From assembly GCA_008016945.1 (NCBI GenBank), contig SSGN01000214.1, positions 1 through 20,854 on the forward strand: DNA of 20,854 nt. The letters run 5' to 3'. Below are positions 13,727 through 20,854 of the stretch, piece by piece. The translations under genes were made by a program, and so were the position numbers. Each line of letters starts with the position of its first letter. Position 1 is the first letter of the stretch. Under the pieces are notes generated by a model. The model made no database searches, was not told where the DNA came from, and saw nothing but the letters and a program-made list of their open reading frames with translations. Source of the DNA: Flavobacteriales bacterium. Its GTDB lineage: Bacteria; Bacteroidota; Bacteroidia; Flavobacteriales; PHOS-HE28.

Positions 13727-14336
13727 GCATTCCGCTGGGTAAAGACCGAGGAACAAGCGCACCGGAAATGCTCCCCATCGCTTTTACCAATTCGCACTAT
13801 GGAGTAGGCCGATCCACTCGGTCTTTTTCCGCATGACTTCTCCATCGTGATCGTACCGCAACCCATGCCCTCGGTAGCGTTGCTCCCTGCGGTCTACGCC
13901 TTCGGCCTTGCAACGGCCCCGCCGTATCGTCCTGCGAAAAGAGCCCTTCGCATCTTTAGCCTACGCCTTACTGAGACGGCATGAAAGAACCGATCGATCC
14001 AATGGTGAAAAGGTGAAAGGGTGAAAAGCGTGAGAAGGTGAAATGCCTCGCACCCTTTCACGCTATCACCCCAGTGGTCCAGATCGCTGAGCTCGGCCCG
14101 ATCTTCATCACCGGCTCAGTAATGGGAAATGGTATAACCTGCTTGGTCGTTGGATCCGTACACGACGACCAATGGAGATGATGCAGGACTGGTCTCCAAC
14201 GCCCCACGTAGAAAGTGTCAACCGGCCATGACCGGCTTTCATGCGGATCGGATCATTCGGTCCACCCGGACCGTGTGCACCTCGCTGCGGAAGAACGTTC
14301 TTGGTCCGAGTTTGGGCTACACACGTATGAAAAAGC
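13727..14336. other. Non-coding gap of about 0.6 kb with several inverted repeats
   Basis: I find no convincing gene here. The gap contains a perfect 10-bp inverted repeat (AAAGACCGAG 13741-13750, CTCGGTCTTT 13817-13826, the right arm continuing into more Ts). It also holds a CGTTGC/GCAACG pair around 13877-13918, a GTGAAAGG-word repeat at 14004-14070, a CGGTCC-ACCC-GGACCG hairpin (14258-14273) and a perfect palindrome AAGAACGTTCTT (14291-14302). Open frames across it are short and lack recognisable protein features. It could hold a small RNA (13741-13830 is the best candidate), repeat-element debris or both. Confidence 0.55.
14004..14070. repeat. GTGAAA-word repeat with imperfect dyad symmetry
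   Basis: The left half is built from GGTGAAA-like words (GGTGAAAAGGTGAAAGGGTG and onward through 14040); the right half contains CACCCTTTCACGCTATCACC (14051-14070), its partial reverse complement. The element resembles the two hairpin repeats at 1936 and 3068 in design (short words repeated on one arm, complemented on the other) but uses different words. Confidence 0.6.
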
Positions 14337-14364
14337 GAACGGGCCGCCCAAAGGCGGCCCGTTC
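14337..14364 (-). terminator. Intrinsic terminator of the outer-membrane barrel gene
   Basis: GAACGGGCCGCC (14337-14348) and GGCGGCCCGTTC (14353-14364) form a perfect 12-bp stem with a 4-nt loop. On the minus strand it is followed by GCTTTTTC and lies 21 nt after the stop of the gene ending at 14386. Confidence 0.9.
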
Positions 14365-14385
14365 TCATGCGAAGGTCGGAACTAC

Positions 14386-15234
14386 TTACTGAAAGTAGAA
14401 GTTCACGCCGATGCGAGCACCGCTAACGCCGGTGTCGAGGCTGAAGTTGTTACGCTTGGTGCCACCTTCCACGGTCGTGCTCACAACAGAGCCGCTACCG
14501 CTGGTGCCGATCACCCAAGCCTCGTTGGTGTTCTCCGTGTGACCTTCGCTGCTCATAGCGAGGCCCCAGGTGTATTCACCGCTGAGGGAGATCTTGGGAG
14601 CAGCGAACCACTCCACGCCCACGAAGCCGTTCAGGCCCACGCTGAAGAGGCTACCAGCCTTCTCTTCGGTCGGGCGGCTCACAGGGTTGTTGTCGCTCAG
14701 TGCGTTACCGTACTCATAAGTGGTCTTGCCGCTGCCGAGGCCGATGTTCAGCTCGCCACCGTACACACCTACTACGCGGGTGCTACCCACACGCTTCTCG
14801 ATGCCAGCGCCCAGTTGCACAGCCATGTAACCATTCTTGGTCACATCTTCAACTTGAGCAGGAGGGTTCGGAGCGGGGGTAGGCTGCGGGATCTGGTTCA
14901 CCAGGTCGGTCTCTTTCGTGCTGCCGAAGCCGATGCGCACACGACCACGGTAAGCCGTGTTGGCGTCGATGAGCTTCTTACCACCGATCACCACTTGGGA
15001 ACCGCGGTTGCTGGTGCTGTTGAAGAAATTGTTCAGGCCAACACCACCGTTGTTCGTGTTGCCGTTGAACAGGTTACCAGCGTAGTTCACCAGCGGGGTA
15101 GCGTCGAAGGTCAATCCCCAGTCGCCGCTTTGGCTGAGCCAGTTCTCTCCGCGGTTGCTGGTGATCTCCCCCGTCTGAGCGGAGGCCGTCATAGCAGCTA
15201 CCATGGCTGCCGAGAACAGTACATGCTTCTTCAT
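14386..15234 (-). CDS. Outer-membrane beta-barrel protein, family unknown
   Basis: The ATG at 15234 gives 282 residues with a signal peptide (MKKHVLFSAAMVAAMTASAQ). In-frame upstream codons back to 15336 precede it and look non-coding. The mature chain alternates polar and hydrophobic residues and ends GARIGVNFYFQ, an aromatic-terminated last strand typical of outer-membrane barrels inserted by BamA. Strand-like stretches include TAYRGRVRIGFG, GYMAVQLGAGIEKRV, VYGGELNIGLG, SLFSVGLNGFVGVEWFA and ISLSGEYTWGLAM. A proline-rich insert (PQPTPAPNPPAQ) probably forms an extracellular loop. It has its own strong terminator. A 216-nt AT-richer leader separates it from pcm upstream. I infer a small porin-like or structural barrel; no ligand can be proposed. 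Confidence 0.85.
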   Translation of the reverse strand: MKKHVLFSAAMVAAMTASAQTGEITSNRGENWLSQSGDWGLTFDATPLVNYAGNLFNGNTNNGGVGLNNFFNSTSNRGSQVVIGGKKLIDANTAYRGRVRIGFGSTKETDLVNQIPQPTPAPNPPAQVEDVTKNGYMAVQLGAGIEKRVGSTRVVGVYGGELNIGLGSGKTTYEYGNALSDNNPVSRPTEEKAGSLFSVGLNGFVGVEWFAAPKISLSGEYTWGLAMSSEGHTENTNEAWVIGTSGSGSVVSTTVEGGTKRNNFSLDTGVSGARIGVNFYFQ

Positions 15235-15450
15235 GGTTGATTGTTTAGGTCCGTGTTTTTGATTTCGTGTTTGGTCGACTTCGCGGGACGAAGATCTATG
15301 CGAAGCGCGGTGCAAGATTATGAACTTTTTCAACACTATGCACAGTGCTTTGTTGATCCAGCGATGCCGCTTGGATCCACCATGCCAATTTTCGTGCCGC
15401 GTTCATTTGAGGGTGCAAATATGGGTGATCCATCTGACATTTCACCTGAT

Positions 15451-16098
15451 TCATGCCTTATTCTTCAACATGGGCACGAACCTGAACACCCCCAGGTCGG
15501 TCATCGAAAGCTCGCCATCGGGCCGATGTACGAGTTTGAGCATGCGCTGCTGCTCCCCCTCGCCCACGGGCACCACCATCACGCCATCGGGTTTCAATTG
15601 TAGCGGCAGGTCCTCGGGCACATAGGGGGCCCCACAGGTCACCAGCACCCTATCGAAAGGAGCCTCCTTGGGCAGTCCGAGGTATCCATCTCCGTGGTAG
15701 AGGTTGGCCTTGAGCCCCATTTGGGCCAAGCGCTCCTTGGTGCGCAAATAGAGCGGACGGTGCCGTTCAATGCTAAAGACCTTACAGCCCATTTTCACCA
15801 GGACCGCGGTCTGGTATCCACTGCCGGTACCGATCTCCAGCACCTTCATTCCTGGCCGAATGCCCAACAGCTCGGACTGAAAGGCAACGGTATAGGGCTG
15901 GCTGATCGTTTGCTCACACCCGATGGGGAAGGCGATATCCTGATAGGCCAGTTCCAGGAAGGCACTATCATCGATGAACAGGTGGCGAGGCACCTCCCCG
16001 ATGGCTTTCAGCACCGCGGGATCCGATATCCTCTTTTCCTTAAGCAACTCCACCAAGCGCCTTCGGAGGCCTTGATGGCGAAAGTCATCCTTCACCAT
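15451..16098 (-). CDS. pcm: Protein-L-isoaspartate O-methyltransferase
   Basis: This 215-residue enzyme starts at ATG 16098 (MVKDDFRHQGLRRRLVELL). It methylates isoaspartyl residues in aged proteins using S-adenosylmethionine, starting their repair. Visible motifs are VPRHLFIDDSAFLELAYQD, PIGCEQTISQPYTVAFQSELL, motif I LEIGTGSGYQTAVL (residues 87-100), GDGYLGLPKEAPFDRVLVTCGA and LKPDGVMVVPVGE. In-frame sequence up to 16293 runs into the divergent dehydrogenase gene and is not needed. A TACCTTCG box lies 13-20 nt upstream of the start. Confidence 0.95.
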   Translation of the reverse strand: MVKDDFRHQGLRRRLVELLKEKRISDPAVLKAIGEVPRHLFIDDSAFLELAYQDIAFPIGCEQTISQPYTVAFQSELLGIRPGMKVLEIGTGSGYQTAVLVKMGCKVFSIERHRPLYLRTKERLAQMGLKANLYHGDGYLGLPKEAPFDRVLVTCGAPYVPEDLPLQLKPDGVMVVPVGEGEQQRMLKLVHRPDGELSMTDLGVFRFVPMLKNKA

Positions 16099-16110
16099 GG
16101 TTCTGCCGGG

Positions 16111-16118
16111 CGAAGGTA
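16111..16118 (-). promoter_or_regulatory. Candidate -7-like box (TACCTTCG) before pcm
   Basis: On the minus strand TACCTTCG ends 12 nt before the pcm ATG. A second copy on the plus strand (16150-16157) faces the divergent dehydrogenase gene, so the 110-nt gap carries one such box per direction. No -33 element is clear for either. Confidence 0.35.
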
Positions 16119-16149
16119 TCTTGATATGATCGTGGGCGAGGCTCCTTGT

Positions 16150-16157
16150 TACCTTCG
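16150..16157 (+). promoter_or_regulatory. Candidate -7-like box (TACCTTCG) before the dehydrogenase gene
   Basis: TACCTTCG lies 51 nt before ATG 16209 and is the plus-strand counterpart of the box in front of pcm. Confidence 0.35.
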
Positions 16158-16208
16158 CGGCCTTGTTGATAACCCTGCTGGGCGGTGCCCACCGCAATAC
16201 GAACGCGG

Positions 16209-17204
16209 ATGTCGAATAGGCTACGGATCGGAGTACTGGGAGCGGGTCATTTAGGCCGGATCCATGTGCAACAGTTGGCTGAACTGCCCGCATGGGAGGT
16301 CGTAGGCATATTCGACCCCCACGAGGAGAAGCGCAATGCCGTAAGCCGTGAGTTCGGCGTGAAGGCCTTCAGCAGTCGGGAAGACCTGCTCGCTGTGGTG
16401 GATGCGGTGGACATCGTGACCCCGACGGTGACCCACGCGGCCTTGGCAAAGGAGGCCCTCAGCCTGGGGCTGCATGCGTTCATAGAAAAGCCCGTGACCG
16501 AGACGGTGGACGAAGCGGAAGCGCTCCTGGAGCTGGCACGCACCACCGGGCTTCGGGTGCAAGTAGGGCACGTGGAGCGGTTCAACCCCGCCTTCCAAGC
16601 CGCCCTTCCCTACTTCGCCTCTCCGATGTTCATCGAAACGCACCGGCTGGCCCAATTCAACCCGCGGGGCACGGATGTGAGCGTTGTGTTGGACCTGATG
16701 ATCCACGACATCGACCTGATCCTGCATGTGGTGAAAAGCCCGGTGGTGGACGTTCAGGCCAGTGGAGTGGCCGTGGTGAGCACATCGCCGGACATCGCCA
16801 ACGCGCGGATCGCCTTTGCGAACGGCTGTGTAGCGAACCTGACGGCGAGCCGGATCAGTCTGAAGAACATGCGGAAGAGCCGGTTCTTCCAACGCGATGC
16901 CTACATCGCGGTGGACATGCTGGAGAAGAGCACCGAGATCGTGCGCATGCGGGATGTGATCGGCGAGCCCGACCCGTTCGCCGTGACCATGGACCTTGGT
17001 CCCGGAAAGGGGCTCCGCGAGATCAACTTCGAGAAGCCCGAGATCATTCCGGTGAACGCCATCCGCGAGGAGTTGCGGGCCTTCGCCGCAAGCATCGACC
17101 AGGGACACACCCCCTTGGTCCCGCTCGAGGATGGGACCGCTGCACTACGTGTGGCCCACACCATACTCGCCGAATTGGAACGCAGTGCATCGGCCACATA
17201 CTGA
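16209..17204 (+). CDS. Gfo/Idh/MocA-family NAD(P)-dependent oxidoreductase
   Basis: This 331-residue protein starts at ATG 16209; a GTG at 16185 would add eight residues. It has a Rossmann dinucleotide site GVLGAGHLGRIH, the family EKPVTETVDEAE motif (residues 93-), and the signature VGHVERFNPAF. That is followed by FIETHRLAQFNPRGTDVSVVLDLMIHDIDLIL, with His/Asp candidates for the active site. The VGHVERFNPAF and IHDIDL form is shared with sugar-nucleotide oxidases such as the UDP-GlcNAc 3-oxidase GnnA of lipid A synthesis and WlbA-like enzymes, so a nucleotide-sugar substrate is likely. The genes after it (a lipoprotein 24 nt on and an initiating sugar transferase) support a glycan role. The substrate is not established. 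Confidence 0.9.
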   Translation: MSNRLRIGVLGAGHLGRIHVQQLAELPAWEVVGIFDPHEEKRNAVSREFGVKAFSSREDLLAVVDAVDIVTPTVTHAALAKEALSLGLHAFIEKPVTETVDEAEALLELARTTGLRVQVGHVERFNPAFQAALPYFASPMFIETHRLAQFNPRGTDVSVVLDLMIHDIDLILHVVKSPVVDVQASGVAVVSTSPDIANARIAFANGCVANLTASRISLKNMRKSRFFQRDAYIAVDMLEKSTEIVRMRDVIGEPDPFAVTMDLGPGKGLREINFEKPEIIPVNAIREELRAFAASIDQGHTPLVPLEDGTAALRVAHTILAELERSASATY

Positions 17205-17227
17205 TCTCGCTGGAACCTCGTTGTTGC

Positions 17228-18094
17228 ATGCATAGCATGACCACCACCCTCGGCATTCTCATTGCGCTATTCCTGCTGGTCGGTTGTCGAAAGACCGAGG
17301 ATGTGCCCACGTACGTGGAGATACCGACGATCTCGGTATCGGCCACCAGCGAACAGGGCGGCGGCTCGAGCAAGATCACCGAAGCGTGGGTGACGGTGGA
17401 TGAGCGCAGCGTGGGCGTTTGGGAACTGCCGGCGCGGGTGCCGGTGATCGGAACCGGGAGCCACACGATCGGCGTAACGGCGGGTATCCGGCGCAACGGC
17501 GCCTATGACGACCGTGTCCGCTACCCGTACTACACCACGTGGCGCACCACCGTGGACCTGGAGCCCGCCGCCACGCGTGTGGTGGCGCCGCAGGTGCAAT
17601 ACACCTCGGCCACTTTCTGGAAGGAACAGTTCAACGAGGCCGAAAGCCAACTGATCCGCGGTTCGGGGAGCGACACCACCCTCCAACTGTATTCCGCTGC
17701 AGCGCGACCCGACGCCACGCTGGATGGCACGCAATGCGGAGGTTTCGTGCTGGATACGGCCCACGACCGGGTGATCCTGTACACGGAACAGGACTTCCCT
17801 GGTGAATCGGGACCGGTCTATCTGGAGATGGATTATAGCACCGACATCGAACTCACCATCGGCCTGCTGTATACCGAAGAGGGAACGGCCGTATCGGAGC
17901 CCTGGGTGGTGCTGGTCCCTACGGCCTCCATCGGCGCGATCAAGTGGAACAAGGTCTATATCGACCTGAGCGACTTCTTCTACCAGCCGGGGTTCAGTGG
18001 ACGTGACATCTACATCGGCGCTCAGCTCTCTGGAGGTCGTACTTCCGCAGCCGGTTATCTCGATAACGTCAAGATCATCCGTCCGGCATCATGA
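17228..18094 (+). CDS. Hypothetical lipoprotein coupled to a sugar transferase
   Basis: This protein is 288 residues from ATG 17228; a second ATG at 17237 gives an equally good signal peptide. The lipobox is FLLVGC followed by RKTEDVPTYVEIPTISV. The mature part reads as two beta-rich halves: an N-terminal ~100 residues (VWELPARVPVIGTGSHTIGVTAGIRRNGAYDDRVRYPYY) resembling a PEGA-like or Ig-like fold, and a C-terminal ~150 residues ending LDNVKIIRPAS in the style of a jelly-roll. I recognise no named family. The stop overlaps the start of the sugar transferase as ATGA, so the two should be translated together. A role in surface glycan assembly or export is a context-based guess. Confidence 0.85.
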   Translation: MHSMTTTLGILIALFLLVGCRKTEDVPTYVEIPTISVSATSEQGGGSSKITEAWVTVDERSVGVWELPARVPVIGTGSHTIGVTAGIRRNGAYDDRVRYPYYTTWRTTVDLEPAATRVVAPQVQYTSATFWKEQFNEAESQLIRGSGSDTTLQLYSAAARPDATLDGTQCGGFVLDTAHDRVILYTEQDFPGESGPVYLEMDYSTDIELTIGLLYTEEGTAVSEPWVVLVPTASIGAIKWNKVYIDLSDFFYQPGFSGRDIYIGAQLSGGRTSAAGYLDNVKIIRPAS

Positions 18095-19509
18095 TGGACC
18101 GCAGGGTGTTGGTGGCTTGGTACGTGCTCGCCGATCTGGTGAGCGGGGCCACGGCATGGACCCTGTTCTATCTCTACCGGAAAGCCGTGTTGGAGCCGGT
18201 GAAGTTCGGGTATGCGGTACCGGTGGACTTCGACGCCAACTACTTCAAAGGGCTGGTGCTGGTCCCCTTGTTCTGGTTCGGTCTGTACACGATGATGGGG
18301 GGCTACCGGGAGATCCATCGCCGGTACCGCACCATGGAGCTCGGGCAGACCCTGCTGGTCAGCTTCCTCGGAGTGGTGGTGATCTTCTTCGTGCTGCTCC
18401 TGGACGATGAGGTGGCCGACTACAAGGACTACTACCGCTCCTTCCTGGTGTTGTTCGGGCTGCACTTCGGTCTGAACTTCCTGCTTCGTTTCCTGCTCAC
18501 CAGTCGCACGGTACACCTGGTCCATCGCCGCCGGATCGGGTTCAACACGATCCTGGTGGGAGGCAACGAGAGCGCTTTGGCCATCCATGCGGAGATCGAG
18601 GGATTGCCCAAATCACCGGGCAACCGGTTCGTCGGGTTCGTGAACGTGAACGGTGGCGACCAGTTACTCACCTCGGTGGGGCTGCCCCGGTTGGGCAAGT
18701 GGAACGAACTGCGGCAAGTGATCGGGCAGCACGCGGTGGAAGAGGCCATCATCGCGGTGGACTCCAGCGAACACGCGCACATCAGCCGGATCATCAACGA
18801 GCTGGAAGGCACCGGGGTTCGGATCAAGATCATCCCCGACATGTACGATATCCTGGCGGGATCGGTGAAGATGACCAGCATCTTCGGTGCACCGCTGATC
18901 GAGGTGAATCCCTTGATCATGCCGGCCTGGCAGTTCAGTGTGAAGCGCGCCATGGACATCGCTGTGAGCGGCTTGGCGTTGATCTTGCTTACCCCGGTAT
19001 ACCTGCTACTGGCCATCGGGGTGAAACTCTCCTCGCCCGGACCGGTGTTCTTCACCCAGGAACGGATCGGCAAGCACGGCCGCCCCTTCCGGATCGTGAA
19101 ATTCCGCAGCATGTATTGTGGTGCCGAACAGAACGGGCCGCAGCTGAGCAGCAGTTCCGATGCACGGATCACCACGTTCGGGCGCTGGATGCGCAAGACC
19201 CGGATGGATGAGTTGCCGCAGTTCTGGAACGTATTGAAGGGCGACATGAGCCTGGTGGGGCCACGCCCCGAGCGCCAGCACTTCATCGATGCCATCATGA
19301 AAGTGGCCCCCCACTACCGCCACCTGCATAAGGTGCTGCCCGGTATCACCAGCTGGGGGCAGGTGAAGTTCGGCTATGCCGAGAACGTGGATCAGATGGT
19401 GCGGCGGCTGAAGTACGATGTGTTGTACATCGAGAACATGAGCATCGCCATGGACCTGAAGATCCTGGCGTACACCATCCTGATCGTCCTGAAGGGTGAT
19501 GGCAAGTAG
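18091..19509 (+). CDS. Polyprenyl-phosphate sugar-1-phosphate transferase (WcaJ/WbaP-type initiating transferase)
   Basis: This 472-residue membrane enzyme starts exploratory polysaccharide repeat synthesis by moving a sugar-1-phosphate from a nucleotide sugar to undecaprenyl phosphate. The N-terminal third has about four hydrophobic segments (LVLVPLFWFGLY, LLVSFLGVVVIFFVLLL, SFLVLFGLHFGLNFLLRFLL and an early one). The middle is a nucleotide/CoA-binding-like domain (TILVGGNESALAI, VEEAIIAVDSSEH). The C-terminal catalytic domain from ~287 has FSVKRAMDIAVSGLALILLTP, SPGPVFFTQERIGKHGRPF, KFRSMY, RKTRMDELPQFWNVLKGDMSLVGPRPE and the closing LKYDVLYIENMSIAMDLKI. It is translationally coupled to the preceding lipoprotein gene and follows a Gfo/Idh/MocA dehydrogenase. 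No other glycosyltransferases lie downstream; the next gene is metabolic. Confidence 0.93.
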   Translation: MMDRRVLVAWYVLADLVSGATAWTLFYLYRKAVLEPVKFGYAVPVDFDANYFKGLVLVPLFWFGLYTMMGGYREIHRRYRTMELGQTLLVSFLGVVVIFFVLLLDDEVADYKDYYRSFLVLFGLHFGLNFLLRFLLTSRTVHLVHRRRIGFNTILVGGNESALAIHAEIEGLPKSPGNRFVGFVNVNGGDQLLTSVGLPRLGKWNELRQVIGQHAVEEAIIAVDSSEHAHISRIINELEGTGVRIKIIPDMYDILAGSVKMTSIFGAPLIEVNPLIMPAWQFSVKRAMDIAVSGLALILLTPVYLLLAIGVKLSSPGPVFFTQERIGKHGRPFRIVKFRSMYCGAEQNGPQLSSSSDARITTFGRWMRKTRMDELPQFWNVLKGDMSLVGPRPERQHFIDAIMKVAPHYRHLHKVLPGITSWGQVKFGYAENVDQMVRRLKYDVLYIENMSIAMDLKILAYTILIVLKGDGK

Positions 19510-19530
19510 GGACGGATCCGGGATCCCCCC

Positions 19531-19538
19531 TACATTGC
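19531..19538 (+). promoter_or_regulatory. Weak -7-like box (TACATTGC) before the hydroxyacyl-CoA dehydrogenase
   Basis: TACATTGC resembles TAnnTTTG at 6 of 8 positions and lies 21 nt before ATG 19560 in the 50-nt gap after the sugar transferase. The position is like that of the better boxes in the window, but the sequence match is poor. Confidence 0.25.
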
Positions 19539-19559
19539 CGCGCTAAAAGATCGCATTCC

Positions 19560-20443
<884 letters not shown>

Positions 20444-20447
<4 letters not shown>

Positions 20448-20854
20448 ACCTGCGCGAAGCCACCGCCGCCGACATCCGGGTGATCCAGGCCCTTGCCCAC
20501 GCGACCTGGCCCGTGGCCTATGCCGACATCCTCAGCCACGCACAGATCGTGTACATGCTGGACCTGATGTACGGCACCCCGGCGCTGGAAGCCCAGTTGG
20601 GGCCGAAAGGGCACCGTTTCCTCCTGGCTGAAGCGGAGGGCACTGCCGTGGGTTTCGCCGGTTACGAGCGCGGGTACACGCCGGGCCGCTCACGGTTGCA
20701 CAAGTTGTACGTGCTGCCCGCCAACAAGGGCCAGGGCATTGGCCATGCCCTGCTCGAAGCCGTGCTGGTGGCCTGCATGAAGGCCGGGGACACCGCCGTG
20801 GAGCTGGACGTGAACAAACGGAACCCGGCCAAGGCGTTCGTAGAACGCCTTGGC
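20444..20854 (+). CDS. GNAT-family N-acetyltransferase (cut by window end)
   Basis: The frame opens with GTG 20444, overlapping the dehydrogenase stop as GTGA, and stays open to the last base (137 codons). The translation begins (M)NLREATAADIRVIQALAHATWP and contains FLLAEAEGTAVGFAGYERG, then the acetyl-CoA-binding motif A LYVLPANKGQGIGHALLEAV (Q/R-x-x-G-x-G/A), then VELDVNKRNPAKAFVERLG. This is the standard GNAT layout of RimI-like or YhbS-like acetyltransferases. Only the final strand or two should be missing. The substrate is unknown. The tight overlap suggests co-translation with the dehydrogenase, although a functional link is not implied. Confidence 0.88.

Noticed and set aside
12812..13762. 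A 316-codon minus-strand frame opposite the OmpA gene
   Set aside because: It is antisense to TSP3 and OmpA motifs and runs through the terminator hairpin.
14004..14070. CRISPR array suggested by repeated GTGAAA words
   Set aside because: The units are 7-10 nt, contiguous and without unique spacers, and no cas genes are present.
14215..15240. A 341-codon plus-strand frame covering the outer-membrane barrel gene
   Set aside because: The minus strand has a signal peptide, a barrel-type C-terminus and a perfect terminator; the plus frame has none of these.

Overview
The window is about 20.9 kb of GC-rich, gene-dense bacterial chromosome. It fits a high-GC member of the Bacteroidota, probably in or near the Flavobacteriales. 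The evidence is a secreted S8 peptidase with a type IX secretion sorting domain, an OmpA protein with thrombospondin type 3 repeats, a YwqK-repeat protein, start codons without clear Shine-Dalgarno sequences, and TAnnTTTG-like boxes just upstream of several starts. The species cannot be named from the sequence. I see no rRNA, tRNA, insertion sequence, phage gene or CRISPR array.

Layout. Positions 1-3829 read forward: the end of an exonuclease, a fumarylacetoacetate-hydrolase-family enzyme, then a three-gene cassette of a KdsA-type 3-deoxy-ulosonate phosphate synthase, a transaldolase/FSA-like enzyme fused to KdsD-type CBS domains, and a KdsC-type HAD phosphatase. Positions 3790-8958 read in reverse and hold, in transcription order, a YwqK-repeat protein, mnmA, a lipoprotein, a T9SS-exported subtilisin-like protease and aat. 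Positions 9094-10389 carry a canonical small transaldolase and a Sua5/YciO-type protein (forward). Positions 10557-12089 carry bifunctional nnr (reverse), and 12308-13669 an OmpA-family protein (forward) with a strong terminator. A 0.7 kb gap full of inverted repeats follows. Then come an outer-membrane barrel protein and pcm (both reverse). The last block reads forward: a Gfo/Idh/MocA dehydrogenase, a lipoprotein and an initiating polyprenyl-phosphate sugar transferase, then a 3-hydroxyacyl-CoA dehydrogenase overlapping a GNAT acetyltransferase cut by the window end.

The most interesting part is the cassette at 1105-3829. It contains the synthase and phosphatase steps of Kdo-type biosynthesis. 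Where a KdsD isomerase (SIS domain plus two CBS domains) would be expected, a Schiff-base aldolase fold carries the KdsD-like CBS pair instead. Both the synthase and the aldolase differ from canonical enzymes at substrate-binding positions. I infer either an alternative route to arabinose 5-phosphate/Kdo or a pathway to a different 3-deoxy-ulosonic acid. Two unrelated hairpin repeats sit in the two gene junctions of the cassette, each ending only 7-12 nt before the next start codon.
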